Assembly: GCF_004337705.1 (NCBI RefSeq)
Contig: NZ_SKBU01000025.1
Coordinates: 1-41,586 of the forward strand
Direction of reading: 5' to 3'
DNA: 41,586 nucleotides
From: Rubrobacter taiwanensis
GTDB lineage: Bacteria > Actinomycetota > Rubrobacteria > Rubrobacterales > Rubrobacteraceae
Shown piece by piece: positions 7,188 through 16,891 of this stretch (the first letter of the stretch is position 1; every line of letters starts with the position of its first letter). A model generated the notes under the pieces. It was not told where the DNA came from. It did not search any database and saw only the letters and a list, made by a program, of their open reading frames with translations. Made by a program: the position numbers and the translations under genes.

Positions 7188-8254
7188 AGGGGATCCGATC
7201 TTGCTGTGGCCTTCCGGCCCGGAGGGTTGGGGCCGGTGTCCTGCGGACACCCCGTGCGGGCCGCGCCGGGGTCGCCCTCGTATACTCTGTAGCCGGCCTT
7301 CCCGGCCGCCTTGGCCCGGTACATCGCCGCGTCGGCGGCGCGCATCAGATCCCCGGGCCGGTGCCGGCCCGGCTCGCCCGCGGCCACTCCCACGCTGGCT
7401 GTCAGATGTAGCGTGCGCTCTCCGAGCGTGATCGGAGAGCGGAATGCTTCCAGAACCCGTTCTGCCACCCTGACGGCCCCTTCCGGGGCTGCGACGTCCT
7501 CGATGAGGATGGTGAACTCGTCGCCGCCGAGCCGGGCGATCGTGTTCATGGTTCTCATGCGGCCCCGCAGGCGGCGGGCCGCCGTGACGAGGACCTGATC
7601 TCCGACCGCGTGCCCCAAGGTGTCGTTGATGGCCTTGAAGTCGTCCAGGTCGATGAAGAGCACCGCTACAAGCCGCGCTCCCCGGCGGGTGCGAGACAGA
7701 GCTTGCCCGAGACGTTCCATGAACAGCGTCCGGTTGGCGAGGCCCGTGAGGGGATCGTGGGAGGCCTGGCGGGCGAGGTCTTCCTCGAACGACCGCCGGC
7801 CGGTTACGTCCCGGAGGTAGTAAGCTCTGCTGCCGCCCGGCAGGGGCGCGGCGACGGCCTCGAAGTAGCGGAATGAACCGTCGGCGTGTCGTATCGGGAG
7901 TACCCGTGAGGACGTGCCGGGAGCGCCCGGCGGCGTGGTGTAACTCTCCCGCTCCACGCGCTCGAAGAATCCGGTCCCGGTGAGGTCTCCGGGCCCGTAG
8001 CCCAGCGTTCTCTCGACGGCCGGACTGACGTAGTGCACGGTGGAATCGGGGTTCAGGACGATCAGTATATCCGGCGAGCTCTCCACCAGAGCCCGGCAGA
8101 GGGCGGCCGTATCCCGCTGGACGGTTAGCCGGGCCAGGTGCCTCAGCGCCGGAGCGAGGAGCGCGGGGCCCAGGAGCAGCAGGGCGCGCAGCCTGCGGGA
8201 GCCCGCGAGCCGCGCAAGACCGCTGCCCGGAGGGCTCACCGCGGCCCTCAGCAA
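7184..8254 (-). CDS. PAS-GGDEF diguanylate cyclase
   Basis: A 356-residue predicted diguanylate cyclase making c-di-GMP from two GTP. A possible short hydrophobic segment near residues 22-40 (LRALLLLGPALLAPALRHL) precedes a PAS domain (about 55-160, ALVESSPDILIVLNPDSTVHYVS) and a GGDEF domain (about 170-330) with an intact RLGGDEF active loop. The allosteric inhibitory site, normally RxxD five residues before GGDEF, reads RTMN, so product inhibition may be lost. TTG 8254 overlaps the stop of the upstream glycosylphosphotransferase by 7 nt; no independent promoter is seen, so it should be co-transcribed from the boxed promoter at 9798-9844. c-di-GMP is a common switch for exopolysaccharide production. 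Confidence 0.8.
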   Translation of the reverse strand: MLRAAVSPPGSGLARLAGSRRLRALLLLGPALLAPALRHLARLTVQRDTAALCRALVESSPDILIVLNPDSTVHYVSPAVERTLGYGPGDLTGTGFFERVERESYTTPPGAPGTSSRVLPIRHADGSFRYFEAVAAPLPGGSRAYYLRDVTGRRSFEEDLARQASHDPLTGLANRTLFMERLGQALSRTRRGARLVAVLFIDLDDFKAINDTLGHAVGDQVLVTAARRLRGRMRTMNTIARLGGDEFTILIEDVAAPEGAVRVAERVLEAFRSPITLGERTLHLTASVGVAAGEPGRHRPGDLMRAADAAMYRAKAAGKAGYRVYEGDPGAARTGCPQDTGPNPPGRKATARSDPL

Positions 8255-9750
8255 GCCCCCCGGCCGGAGAGCAGGACCCGGCCGGTGCGGGCCAGGAGCA
8301 CCAGGTCCAGCCAGATGGACCAGTTGCGCACGTAATAGGCGTCTATATCTACCCGCTCGCTGAAGGAGGTGTCGCTGCGGCCGCCTACCTGCCAGGGGCC
8401 GGTCATCCCTGGGTAGACCCGCAATATCTCGCTCTGCATAACACCGATGTCCTCCGACTCCCGGGGCAGGTAGGGGCGGGGACCGACCAAGCTCATCTCC
8501 CCGCGCAGTACGTTCCAGATCTGCGGGAGCTCGTCCAGGCTGGTGGCGCGCAGGAAGCGGCCGATGCGGGTTACCCGGGGGTCGTTGCGCAGCTTGTGGT
8601 ATTTCGAGTACTCAGCCCTCCGCTCCGGGTCCGATTCGAGAATCCTCTGGAGTGCCGCCTCTGCGTCGGGCACCATGGTGCGGAACTTGACGCATGAGAA
8701 GAGCTTGCCGTTCCGACCGATGCGCTCGGCGCTGTAGAAGACCGGCCGCCCCGACTCCAGCCACACGAGCAGGGCCAGAACCAGTATGAGCGGGAGGACC
8801 AGGATGCCCCCGAATAAGGTGGCTGCCAGGTCCATCGCCCGCTTTACGCGCAGGACCGAGGGGTTCAGGAGGTTGTGCCGGATCTCCACCCCGAAGATCC
8901 CGGCGAAGTTGCGGGCCACCACCACCGAGTTGGTGATCCCCTCCAAATTGGGGATTACCGTAACGTGCCGGAAGCCGCGGCTCGCCCAGCCGACCAGCCT
9001 GGCCAGAGACCGGCGGCGGGTATGGGGCATGGCGAGGATGACCGTGTCCACTCCCCGGTGCCGGACCAGGAGCATGGCTTCATCCAGGCTCTTCTCGTCG
9101 GGTATCTCCTCGTACCTGTTGCCCCTTGCCGGAGAGCTCTCGAAGACGGCGACCGGTCTGTACCCCAGCGTCCATTCGCCGGTCAGTAAGGCCGCCACCC
9201 GCCCCCCGAACTCTCCGGAACCGAAGATCACGACCGGCTTGCCCCACAGTCCGGACTTCATAAGCAGCCATTTGACGAGGCAACGGGTCGGAGGCGCTAG
9301 AATCAGGAGGCCCAAGAACCCCAGGAAGAGCGACAGACGGGAGATCAGGTACCCCACCTGCGCGACGATGGCGAAGACCGCGGTCGTAGCCAGGGTCGCC
9401 AGCAGGGCGTAGGTCTGGCGGCGCAGCTCTTCTACCTGGTCCAGGCCGTAGCCCGGGTAGAGGCCCATCAGCGCCCGGATCGCGACCCAGGCCGCAATAC
9501 CGGGCACTATACCGGCGATCGTGGCTTCCGAGAGCTGCCCGCGGCCCCAGATGCCCTGTAGCGCGAATGCCGCCTCACAGACGAGGAGCGCAAGCAAGAC
9601 GTCTGAAGAGATCAGCAAGAAACTCACCAGCCGCTGCCTCCAGACTTCCACCCGGCGTCCGGAGAATGGTGTTACCGGGTAGAAACTGGTTCCCGGGAGG
9701 CTGCCGGCGGCGTGTTCGGTTCTGGTACTGGCGATGCTCCGAAGACCCAT
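8248..9750 (-). CDS. Priming polyprenyl glycosylphosphotransferase
   Basis: A 500-residue membrane enzyme of the WbaP/exopolysaccharide glycosylphosphotransferase type. It transfers a sugar phosphate from a nucleotide sugar to undecaprenyl phosphate, the first step of repeat-unit assembly. Four or five N-terminal helices are followed by a Rossmann-like domain (VVIFGSGEFGGRVAALL), then a further membrane segment and the catalytic sugar transferase domain: KRAMDLAATLFGG, CVKFRTMVPDAE, RATSLDELPQIWNVLRGEMS, LVGPRPYLPRE, YPGMTGPWQVGGRS. Start ATG 9750 is chosen because GCAGGG lies 6 nt upstream and the protein then begins MGLRSIAS. Transcribed from boxed promoter 1 and coupled to the GGDEF gene. 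Sugar specificity unknown. Confidence 0.9.
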   Translation of the reverse strand: MGLRSIASTRTEHAAGSLPGTSFYPVTPFSGRRVEVWRQRLVSFLLISSDVLLALLVCEAAFALQGIWGRGQLSEATIAGIVPGIAAWVAIRALMGLYPGYGLDQVEELRRQTYALLATLATTAVFAIVAQVGYLISRLSLFLGFLGLLILAPPTRCLVKWLLMKSGLWGKPVVIFGSGEFGGRVAALLTGEWTLGYRPVAVFESSPARGNRYEEIPDEKSLDEAMLLVRHRGVDTVILAMPHTRRRSLARLVGWASRGFRHVTVIPNLEGITNSVVVARNFAGIFGVEIRHNLLNPSVLRVKRAMDLAATLFGGILVLPLILVLALLVWLESGRPVFYSAERIGRNGKLFSCVKFRTMVPDAEAALQRILESDPERRAEYSKYHKLRNDPRVTRIGRFLRATSLDELPQIWNVLRGEMSLVGPRPYLPRESEDIGVMQSEILRVYPGMTGPWQVGGRSDTSFSERVDIDAYYVRNWSIWLDLVLLARTGRVLLSGRGAC

Positions 9751-9797
9751 TCTATCCCTGCCCGCCTCGCGAACTCTCTTTTGCCTCTGTATGAGGA

Positions 9798-9844
9798 AGC
9801 TTAGAGATGCCAGCGGCCGCGCACATCGGCTAGGTGGCACATTT
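9798..9844 (-). promoter_or_regulatory. Boxed promoter 1 (glycosylphosphotransferase operon)
   Basis: Minus-strand box at 9844-9822 (AAATGTGCC-ACCT-AGC-CGATGTG), 18 bp, then TAAGCT at 9803-9798. Predicted start about 9791, 40 nt before ATG 9750. One of nine matching elements. Confidence 0.7.
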
Positions 9845-9853
9845 AACGCGGGG

Positions 9854-11431
9854 TTAACGGAACTGCCCGCTCCATCTACGTGCTCCGTGCCGTTCGGGAG
9901 CGGCTGGTATTCCCTTTTCGGCTACCAGCGCGTCCTTTTCGTCTCGTGTGAGGTAGCGCCCGTTCTCTTCTCCCGGAGTGGCATTGAAGTCCGCCAGTCT
10001 GCTGTAGGCGGTCTTTGCCCACTCGTAACGAGTCGCATCCCCTTCGGGGGTGGGATACCAGTAGGCGTTGTTCTCGCCCCGGTTGTCGTTTGCCGGGTCG
10101 AACATTTGGGTGGACCACCCTTGAAGCCAGGCCAGGGCGAAGTGTTCGACCGGATCCTCCGGGTAGTCTTCGGCCAGGATGACGTTGTCGTGGACGTGGA
10201 TGCCGTGGACGCTGTCCCAGTAGGTTCCTTCACGGTCTATGCCGATCACCGAGATGCCGCCGGCGTTCCAGGCCATTACGTTGCCGTGGATCTCCGTGTT
10301 CCTCGAGTTTCCCAGGGATATGGCGGCGCCGAGCCCCCGTTCGGGAGTCCCCCACCCGTTCTCCCACAGCACGTTGTCAAAAATCTTGCCGTACTCAGAT
10401 ATCTCGTAATGGATGCCGCGGCGGGAGTTGTGGTGAATGCGGTTGTTGGAGATGGTGTTATTGGAGCTGTCTATGTCAAACCAGATAGCGTTGCCCCGGT
10501 TCGCGTAGAACTCGTTGGAGTCTACCCGCACTCCTTCGGCGTGGGAGGTCTTCAGCCCACCGGCCTCCCACCGCCAGTTAAAATCTTCCGTGTTGTTGTG
10601 GTGGATCCTGTTGCCCCGAACTATTTGCCCGCACCCCGTGCTCTTGATGCCGAGTTGTCCACCCCGGTAGATCTCGTTGTTCAGTATCCTGAGCCCCGGG
10701 GCGTTGCTGAGGCTGATCACGCCCCCATGCGCGTCCGAGAGCCGGTTGTTCTGCACAGTCCAGTTGGCATACCCGCCATCCAGCCGCTTCATGCGGTTCA
10801 TGATGGCTCCGCTCCTGCCCTCGTTGGCCGCGTGCCGCATCGTAAATCCGGTGATGGTTACGCCCTCCGCCGCGCCCAGAACCCAATGCCGGCGCACGGT
10901 GACTTCTACGAGATGCCCACCTGGGTCCTGGCCGAGAACGACCCTCCGGTCGTCATCCACGGCGAACTCTTCGGGTCCTGGGTTATGCGCTACCTGGAGC
11001 AGCGGCTCGCCATCGAAGAATACCTGTTCCGGCCACAGGCAGCGGTCGGTGCCCGGCATACACTCAACGGCCGTCTGCGGAAACTCGGGAAGCCTCTCTT
11101 CGCTTCGCCAGAGATTGCTGCGTTCTTCCCAATCGATCCACACTTCGGAACCTCGTATCTCGGAGCCCGGCCGGCCCCGGAGCGTAAGCGGCTTATCGAT
11201 AACTACCTGCTCGCGGTAGATGCAGGGTTTGGCCTGCACGGTGTCTCCCGGCGCAGCAGCATCTATTCTGGCCTGCAGAGATTCGGTGCAGGTTTCTCCC
11301 GCGGAAGTTTGCCCGGATAAAGAGATCCTCTTGGAGGGTTTCTCTTCAGGTGTTGGGGAGCCTTCCTGGCAGCCCGCTGCCAGAAGGGAGCAGACGACCG
11401 AAATGCTCAGGAATCTCTGAAGAAACTTCAT
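9854..11431 (-). CDS. Exported right-handed beta-helix lipoprotein
   Basis: A 525-residue predicted surface lipoprotein. The N-terminus MKFLQRFLSISVVCSLLAAG followed by Cys is a signal peptide with lipobox LAAGC. The mature protein starts with an adhesin-like strand region (IDAAAPGDTVQAKPCIYREQ, a common entry to polysaccharide-lyase/epimerase beta-helices) and continues as parallel beta-helix rungs with Asn ladders (NNRLSDAHGG, NNEIYRGG, SNEFYANRGN, NNRIHHNSRRGIHYEI). Such proteins are often polysaccharide lyases, epimerases or hydrolases; no catalytic residue can be assigned. ATG 11431 has AGGTGG upstream; GTG 11443 is a poorer alternative. It shares GIHYEIS and following residues with the beta-helix protein at 29574. 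No box is seen directly upstream. Confidence 0.75.
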   Translation of the reverse strand: MKFLQRFLSISVVCSLLAAGCQEGSPTPEEKPSKRISLSGQTSAGETCTESLQARIDAAAPGDTVQAKPCIYREQVVIDKPLTLRGRPGSEIRGSEVWIDWEERSNLWRSEERLPEFPQTAVECMPGTDRCLWPEQVFFDGEPLLQVAHNPGPEEFAVDDDRRVVLGQDPGGHLVEVTVRRHWVLGAAEGVTITGFTMRHAANEGRSGAIMNRMKRLDGGYANWTVQNNRLSDAHGGVISLSNAPGLRILNNEIYRGGQLGIKSTGCGQIVRGNRIHHNNTEDFNWRWEAGGLKTSHAEGVRVDSNEFYANRGNAIWFDIDSSNNTISNNRIHHNSRRGIHYEISEYGKIFDNVLWENGWGTPERGLGAAISLGNSRNTEIHGNVMAWNAGGISVIGIDREGTYWDSVHGIHVHDNVILAEDYPEDPVEHFALAWLQGWSTQMFDPANDNRGENNAYWYPTPEGDATRYEWAKTAYSRLADFNATPGEENGRYLTRDEKDALVAEKGIPAAPERHGARRWSGQFR

Positions 11432-11497
11432 CGGGATGGCCACCTGCTTGGCCGGTCGGCCGTCTTCTCCGGTGCCCGCTCCGGAGACTGGAAATTA

Positions 11498-11530
11498 CTG
11501 TGGCGGCGTATCAAAAGTGCGCCGCCACAG
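11498..11530 (-). terminator. Hairpin terminator after the beta-propeller gene
   Basis: A perfect 11-bp inverted repeat CTGTGGCGGCG / CGCCGCCACAG with an 11-nt loop lies 14 bp past the stop of the propeller gene. On the minus strand it is followed by TAATTT, only a weak T tract. Some read-through into the beta-helix gene is plausible since no other promoter was recognised for it. Confidence 0.65.
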
Positions 11531-11544
11531 TAGCCCGCCAAGCC

Positions 11545-13767
11545 CTAGCGCAGGACGAAGAAGGCGTCCACATCTACCCGGGTGCCGCCGGAGGCTGACC
11601 TCTTGGTGCCTAAAACCCGGATCTCCAGGGTGTGAACACCCGGTTCGACCGCCGCTGTGAAGACTGCCATCTGGGGTCTGGTGTCGGAGTTTCTGTACAG
11701 ATCGACGGTGCCTACCCTCACACCGTCGATGTATACCTCGGCCCGGCCACGATCCGGTCCCTTGGGCGCGATCCAGGCCACCTCGCTGCCCGTGAAGGTG
11801 AAGGCGGCGCGCTCTCCTGCTGCACCTTCAGCATATCTGAGCGTGCCACCGTAGGCGGTGCTCAAGCTCTGCTGGGTCCAGGTGCCGGCGTAAGCGATGG
11901 CAGGGCTAGTCTCCTGATGCCCATCGACGGTAAAGCGGGGGCCGGCGACCCACTCGCTCTGGTTGCCCGCCGCATCGGTGGCCCTCACCCGGAACTGGTA
12001 GTCGTTGCCGGGGGAGAGCCGAAGTCTCTTGCTGGTTGCCGTGGAAGACGAAAGTCTTACGTTGGTATAGGCTCCGCCGTTGATGCTGCGCTGCAGCTCG
12101 TAGCCGGATATTCCGCTGTCGTCGTCGGTGCCTGCCCAGGTTATGTCCACGGGGATACCGGAAGTTGCCAGCTGGGAGTTCGGCACGAAACTTCCTTCGG
12201 GTAGCTGGTCGATGGTAGGTGCCGCGGTATCGGTCCACGGAGTGGTCGTAAAGGACCACGTCGTATCCGCAGCCAGCGAGTTGCCCGCGATGTCCTTGAC
12301 GCCGGTCGTAAGCCTGGCCGTATAGGTCCTGCCCGCCTCGAGATTCGAGTTCGGGGTCAGGGTAGCCCTGTTGGCGGTCGGATCGTAGCTGACGGTAGAA
12401 GCGATCGGGGCTGAGTCACCCTCCCGCGTGAGGATAAAGGTGTTTTCGTTGAGGGTGTCTGCGTCTAGCGCCTCCGTGAAGTCGGCTTCTACTCTGGTGT
12501 CGAGCCGCACATTCTGCTCTCCGGCGACGGGGGATGTGCTGTCGACCCGGGGGGGCGTGGAGTCGATGTCCTCTACGGTGATGTTGCGGTCGGAGAACTG
12601 GACGAACCCGGCCTGCGGCTGTCCGTTTACCGTGCGGAAGTTGGTCCCCGCGTAGATTCTCGTGAACGAGCTGTCCGGCTTCAGCGTCCAGACGCCGGTG
12701 GCGTAGGCGTCCGTGAGTGTACCCCCGCCCCCGCTGGGGGCCCAGTTCTGGTTCAACGCCCCCGTCGAGGCGTCGGCGGCGGCGAAGAAGCGGCGGGGCT
12801 GACCGGCCAGATTGATGTAGTGCCCGCCGATGTAGGTTATGCCGTCCAGGACGGTGATGGCCTGGGCGTCGCCGTCGCCCCTGAGCCTCCAGACACGGTT
12901 GCCGGTCGTAGTGTCGTAGGCCCGCGCTTCCCCTCCGGGCCCGCCCTCGGCGGTGCAGACGCGCGAAGTCGTCACCCAGAGCTCCATAACACGGCCGTTT
13001 GTGTTGACGGCGGTGCGCCAGGGGTCCACGGCGCCGGTGAGAGGGTTCAACGCCGCGAGCCGGCTCCTCGTCTGCCCGGAGATGGAGGTGAAGGTGCCTC
13101 CCACGTAGAGACGACTCCCGTCCGGAGAGAACTGCATGGTCCACACCTGGTTGTTGGCGGCAGGTCTCCAGTCGGGGTCCAGCTCACCCGTGGTACCGTC
13201 GAGCAGCGCCAGCCGCAGGCGCTCTTGTCCTTGAACTCGCTGGAAGTTGCCCCCGATGTAGACGCCGTTGCCCGAAACGGCGATGGCACGTACGGTGGAA
13301 CCGGTTCCCGACCGCCACTGCGTGTGAACCGCTCCGGTGAGCGGGTCGAGGGCGGCCAGGCGGTTGCGGGTGATCCCTCCGATCTCGGTGAAGTCCCCTC
13401 CGGCGTAGATGCGGCTGCCGTCCGGAGAGGCGGCCAGAGCCGCAACCCGCCTGTTCGCTCCGGGGTTCCAGGAGGTAAGGGCGCCGGTCGTGCGGTCTAT
13501 GGCGGCGAGGTTGTTGCGGGGGACGCCGTCTACGGCTGTGAATTCGCCGCCTATGTAGATGCGGTTCCCGAGCGGCAGCACGGCCCAGACTATGCCGTTG
13601 GTCTGGGGCGTCTTGTCCGGCACGTCGCTCACCTGAGCCGCGGCCGGAGATGCCAGAGCAAGGAGTGCTGCCGCTGCTATTGCCAGAAACGCCGTAATCC
13701 GCAGGAAGGTGGTGAGGTTGTGCTCCAGAGTGTGGCGGAGTATCCGCGCCTTATAAATTCCGCTCAT
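11545..13767 (-). CDS. Secreted beta-propeller protein with Ig-like and Fn3 domains
   Basis: A 740-residue exported protein of unknown function. A signal peptide (about residues 22-45, FLAIAAAALLALASPAAA) leads into a propeller of about 50-residue repeats with the recurring pattern YIGGxFTxVxGxxRxxLAAxDxxTGAL (about 60-390). Then comes a bacterial Ig-like domain (TPPRVDSTSPVAG to TTWSFTT), a fibronectin-III-like domain (DDSGISGYELQRS to RVRATDAAGNQSEW) and a C-terminal jelly-roll-like module (GTWTQQSL to VDVDAFFVLR) resembling carbohydrate-binding modules. No catalytic site or surface anchor is seen. ATG 13767 has GAAAGG upstream. It forms its own unit between boxed promoter 2 and the terminator at 11498. 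A role in binding the exopolysaccharide is an inference. Confidence 0.75.
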   Translation of the reverse strand: MSGIYKARILRHTLEHNLTTFLRITAFLAIAAAALLALASPAAAQVSDVPDKTPQTNGIVWAVLPLGNRIYIGGEFTAVDGVPRNNLAAIDRTTGALTSWNPGANRRVAALAASPDGSRIYAGGDFTEIGGITRNRLAALDPLTGAVHTQWRSGTGSTVRAIAVSGNGVYIGGNFQRVQGQERLRLALLDGTTGELDPDWRPAANNQVWTMQFSPDGSRLYVGGTFTSISGQTRSRLAALNPLTGAVDPWRTAVNTNGRVMELWVTTSRVCTAEGGPGGEARAYDTTTGNRVWRLRGDGDAQAITVLDGITYIGGHYINLAGQPRRFFAAADASTGALNQNWAPSGGGGTLTDAYATGVWTLKPDSSFTRIYAGTNFRTVNGQPQAGFVQFSDRNITVEDIDSTPPRVDSTSPVAGEQNVRLDTRVEADFTEALDADTLNENTFILTREGDSAPIASTVSYDPTANRATLTPNSNLEAGRTYTARLTTGVKDIAGNSLAADTTWSFTTTPWTDTAAPTIDQLPEGSFVPNSQLATSGIPVDITWAGTDDDSGISGYELQRSINGGAYTNVRLSSSTATSKRLRLSPGNDYQFRVRATDAAGNQSEWVAGPRFTVDGHQETSPAIAYAGTWTQQSLSTAYGGTLRYAEGAAGERAAFTFTGSEVAWIAPKGPDRGRAEVYIDGVRVGTVDLYRNSDTRPQMAVFTAAVEPGVHTLEIRVLGTKRSASGGTRVDVDAFFVLR

Positions 13768-13794
13768 CGAAAACCTTTCGGTAGCTTCAGGGAG

Positions 13795-13841
13795 ACCTTA
13801 GCCTCCGGAAGATCTCGGTGCATGGGCCGGATGGCACATGT
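13795..13841 (-). promoter_or_regulatory. Boxed promoter 2 (beta-propeller gene)
   Basis: Box at 13841-13819 (ACATGTGCC-ATCC-GGC-CCATGCA), 18 bp, TAAGGT at 13800-13795. Predicted start about 13788, about 20 nt before ATG 13767. Confidence 0.7.
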
Positions 13842-13851
13842 TAGCCGGCCG

Positions 13852-14814
13852 TCACCGCAGCCAGGCCGAGAGATCTCGCCTCAGGAGTTCTTGAAGGTTC
13901 AGAATGTCTTCGCGGAAATACACATCTATCACCCGGCGGCGCATCTCCGGCGCGAGGCCGGGCCTGGTGAGGTTCCGGTTGTGAAGCGCGCTGCCGAGGC
14001 GCAGCAGCTGCTGATACCAGGTCCGGGAGAGATGCCGTTCGACGACGGGCCGCAGCCGCCTCAACTCTTGAAGGAGCAGGTGCAGGCTCCTGCTCTTTGG
14101 CACCCCGGATGCGTTGTACCTCACGGTTGCTTCCGGAACGAACGTGTCATCTACGCCCAGGAATCGAAAGGTGTCCTGCAGCACGCCGGAAGGATCGGAG
14201 TTGAGCTCTTCGTAGAGGTACACCCGGATCTGGTCCCGCTCGAACAGGTCGAAGTACCTTTTCAGCTGAGCGTGGTAGAGTCCTATCTGCACGTAGTGGA
14301 AGTCCGGCCACCAGTTCTCGCGGATACGCTCCCCTTCCGCTTCGAGCGCCCGCGAGAAGTCGGGGATCGGCTCGCGGCCGTCCCGGATCATCTGCCTGTA
14401 GTGCGAGTAGGCTCTGTCGGCCGGGTTGCGGAGTATGGCGATAAGCTTCATGTCCGGCGCATACTCCTTTATGCGCCGGGCGGCCCGCGCCTGGTAGAGG
14501 TAGGAGTGAGAAGCTTCCCCGACGGCCGTTTCGTTCGTGGCTCCCCCGAACAGCGCGTGGTAGGCTCCGGTGTCGGTGATGGCGTAGGGGACGGCCGGTT
14601 TTCTGGGACCCGGCCCGCGGAAGCCCGGCTCTTCAACCTCGAAGGCGAAGAACCGCGTGTGCTTCCTGGGACTCATGTAGATTTCCGGGTGCTGGTTCAG
14701 GTAGTGGTAGAGCGAGGTCGTTCCGCACTTCGCTGCGCCTATGACGAGGAAGTTGGGTGTCTTTACCGGGGTGCCGACGGTCGCGGCCCGTCTGTCGCTC
14801 GTGCTATGGCTCAT
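13852..14814 (-). CDS. PAPS-dependent sulfotransferase
   Basis: A 320-residue cytoplasmic sulfotransferase of the carbohydrate (heparan/NodH-like) group. The 5'-phosphosulfate loop is [18 protein letters not shown] (about residues 22-39) with the key Lys, and the 3'-phosphate motif is [12 protein letters not shown] (about residue 130). It transfers sulfate from PAPS to a hydroxyl, here presumably on a polysaccharide precursor. ATG 14814 overlaps the stop of the GDP-fucose synthase gene by 4 nt, so it is the last gene of a five-gene operon driven by boxed promoter 3. It is clearly a paralogue of the sulfotransferase at 16892 (shared TTSLYHYL and IYMSP). Confidence 0.85.
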   Translation of the reverse strand: MSHSTSDRRAATVGTPVKTPNFLVIGAAKCGTTSLYHYLNQHPEIYMSPRKHTRFFAFEVEEPGFRGPGPRKPAVPYAITDTGAYHALFGGATNETAVGEASHSYLYQARAARRIKEYAPDMKLIAILRNPADRAYSHYRQMIRDGREPIPDFSRALEAEGERIRENWWPDFHYVQIGLYHAQLKRYFDLFERDQIRVYLYEELNSDPSGVLQDTFRFLGVDDTFVPEATVRYNASGVPKSRSLHLLLQELRRLRPVVERHLSRTWYQQLLRLGSALHNRNLTRPGLAPEMRRRVIDVYFREDILNLQELLRRDLSAWLR

Positions 14815-15845
14815 TTCCTGTTCCTTCTATTGGTCGGGTTTATCCTGAGGCTAGCGTCCGGGATGCTCCTGCGCATCCGCCGGGTGGCCTGGTTCGTCCG
14901 GAGCGGCGGGGAGCCCGCCGGTTTCGTCTCGAGGAACCAGGCGTAGGTACGCTCCAGGCCTTCCCTCAGGGGGATGCTCGCCTCCCATCCCAGGCTGCGG
15001 AGCTTGCTCACGTCCAGCAGCTTGCGCGGGGTCCCGTCGGGTCTGGTGGTATCGTAGGCGATCTCGCCTTCGTAACCGACCACCTCACAGACCAGCTCCG
15101 CGAGCTCCCGGATGCTTATGTCTTTGCCGACCCCGACGTTCACGGGCTCGTTGCCGGAGTAGACCTCCATCAGGTAGACGCAGGCGTCTGCCAGGTCGTC
15201 AACGTGCAGGAACTCCCGGCGAGGAGTGCCGGTCCCCCAGACGGTTACGCTCGGTGCATCCCGCACCTTTGCCTCGTGGAACTTTCGGATCAGGGCCGGC
15301 AGCACGTGGCTGGTCTCAAGGTCGAAGTCGTCCCCCGGGCCGTAGAGGTTGGTCGGCATGGCGCTTATGAAGTCCGCGCCGTGCTGCCGGCGGTAGGCCT
15401 GGCAGAGCTTGATCCCGGCTATCTTGGCCACGGCGTATGGTTCGTTCGTGGGTTCCAGGGGGCCGGTGAGGAGGTATTCTTCCTTTATGGGCTGGGGTGC
15501 GAACTTGGGGTAGATGCAGGAGCTGCCCAGGAACAGGAGCTTCCTCGCGCCGTGCCGGTATGCGGCTTCTATCGTGTTGAGCTCTATGGCCAGGTTGTCC
15601 CGCAGGAAATCCGCCGGATAGGTGCTGTTGGCCAGAATGCCTCCGACTCTGGCCGCCGCGAGAAAGACGTACTCGGGTCTCTCCGACGCGAAGAACCCGT
15701 CCACCTCCCGGGCGTCCGTGAGGTCGAGTTCATCCCGGCTACGGGTCACAAGGTTCTCGTAACCTGCCGCGCGCAGCCGCCGCAAGATCGCCGAGCCGAC
15801 GAGGCCCCGGTGTCCGGCGACGTAGATCCTGCTCCCCCGGTTCAC
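14811..15845 (-). CDS. fcl: GDP-L-fucose synthase
   Basis: Converts GDP-4-keto-6-deoxy-mannose to GDP-L-fucose (epimerase/reductase, SDR family). Start GTG 15845 overlaps the upstream GMD stop (GTGA) and gives [20 protein letters not shown] with the NAD(P) glycine motif. The catalytic triad region includes [11 protein letters not shown] and [12 protein letters not shown] (YxxxK), and the substrate region [12 protein letters not shown]. At 344 residues it is slightly longer than usual because of a basic tail after ERTYAWFLE. An upstream open frame reaching 16178 is not real; it overlaps GMD. Together with gmd it implies a fucose-containing (or related deoxyhexose) glycan. Confidence 0.9.
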   Translation of the reverse strand: MNRGSRIYVAGHRGLVGSAILRRLRAAGYENLVTRSRDELDLTDAREVDGFFASERPEYVFLAAARVGGILANSTYPADFLRDNLAIELNTIEAAYRHGARKLLFLGSSCIYPKFAPQPIKEEYLLTGPLEPTNEPYAVAKIAGIKLCQAYRRQHGADFISAMPTNLYGPGDDFDLETSHVLPALIRKFHEAKVRDAPSVTVWGTGTPRREFLHVDDLADACVYLMEVYSGNEPVNVGVGKDISIRELAELVCEVVGYEGEIAYDTTRPDGTPRKLLDVSKLRSLGWEASIPLREGLERTYAWFLETKPAGSPPLRTNQATRRMRRSIPDASLRINPTNRRNRK

Positions 15846-16891
15846 AGCGCCGCCGCACCTCTGAACGCGACTATGTGTCCGGCCTCGGTCAGGGTCTTCT
15901 CCTGGCGCGCCAGCTCGAGGTCGCACTCCACCATCCTCCTGACCAGCTCGTCGATGTCTACCCGCGGCTCCCAGCCCAGCTTCTCTCTGGCCTTGAGGGA
16001 GTCGCCCTGCAGCGCCTCGACCTCCGTGGGGCGGAAGTAGCGGGGGTCTATCTCGACGTGCCGTTCCCATTCGAGGTCCAGGTAAGAGAAGACCTTCTCC
16101 GCGAACTCCCGGACGGTGTAGCTCTTGCCCGTGGCTATGACGAAGTCTTCCGGCTCGTCTCTCTGAAGCATCAGCCACATGGCCTCGACGTAGTCTTCGG
16201 CGTGTCCCCAGTCGCGCCGGGCATCGAGGTTGCCGAGGTAGAGCTTCTCCTGGAGGCCTAGCTTTATGCGGGTCGCTGCGCGGGTGATCTTGCGCGTGAC
16301 GAACGTTTCGCCGCGCCTCTCGGACTCGTGGTTGAAGAGTATCCCGTTGGCGGCGAAAAGGCCGTAGGCTTCCCGGTAGTTCACGGTTGCCCAGTAGGCA
16401 TATACCTTGGCTGCGGCATAGGGGCTCCTCGGGTAGAAGGGTGTTGATTCCGACTGGGGAGGCGGGGCGGCTCCGAACATCTCCGAGGTTCCGGCCTGGT
16501 AGAACTTTATGGTCTGGCCCGAGGCCTCTTGCGTGTCCCGGATAGCCTCAAGGAGCCTGAGCGTTCCCAGGGCGTCGGCGTCGGCCGTGTACTCGGGCTG
16601 CTCGAAGGAGACCTTCACGTGCGACTGGGCGCCCAGGTTATATACCTCTTCGGGCATTACCCGCTGCAGAACCCGCCGGAGACCCGCGCCGTCGGCGAGA
16701 TCTCCGTAGTGAAGGAACATGCGAGCCTCGGGGTCGTGGGGGTCCCGGTAGAGGTGGTCTATCCTGTCTGTGTTGAACACCGAGGCCCGGCGGACTATGC
16801 CATGCACCTCATAGCCCTTGCTCAGAAGCAGCTCCGCCAGATAAGAGCCGTCCTGGCCTGTTATGCCCGTGATGAGCGCTCTCTTGGTCAT
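15842..16891 (-). CDS. gmd: GDP-mannose 4,6-dehydratase
   Basis: A 349-residue SDR enzyme producing GDP-4-keto-6-deoxy-D-mannose from GDP-mannose. Motifs: [19 protein letters not shown] at the N-terminus, [43 protein letters not shown], and the catalytic [12 protein letters not shown] (YxxxK). Length and order match the family. ATG 16891 is next to the stop of the second sulfotransferase at 16892. Third gene of the operon from boxed promoter 3, followed directly by fcl, the classical GDP-fucose pair. Confidence 0.93.
   Translation of the reverse strand: MTKRALITGITGQDGSYLAELLLSKGYEVHGIVRRASVFNTDRIDHLYRDPHDPEARMFLHYGDLADGAGLRRVLQRVMPEEVYNLGAQSHVKVSFEQPEYTADADALGTLRLLEAIRDTQEASGQTIKFYQAGTSEMFGAAPPPQSESTPFYPRSPYAAAKVYAYWATVNYREAYGLFAANGILFNHESERRGETFVTRKITRAATRIKLGLQEKLYLGNLDARRDWGHAEDYVEAMWLMLQRDEPEDFVIATGKSYTVREFAEKVFSYLDLEWERHVEIDPRYFRPTEVEALQGDSLKAREKLGWEPRVDIDELVRRMVECDLELARQEKTLTEAGHIVAFRGAAAL

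Noticed and set aside
9822-9844. Box copies read on the plus strand look like sigma-54 promoters (TGGCAC)
   Set aside because: The second sigma-54 element (TTGC at fixed distance) is absent, the genes lie on the other strand, and Actinomycetota generally lack sigma-54.
15846-16178. Upstream extension of the GDP-fucose synthase frame
   Set aside because: It overlaps gmd in another frame; GTG 15845 overlapping the gmd stop gives the exact family start.
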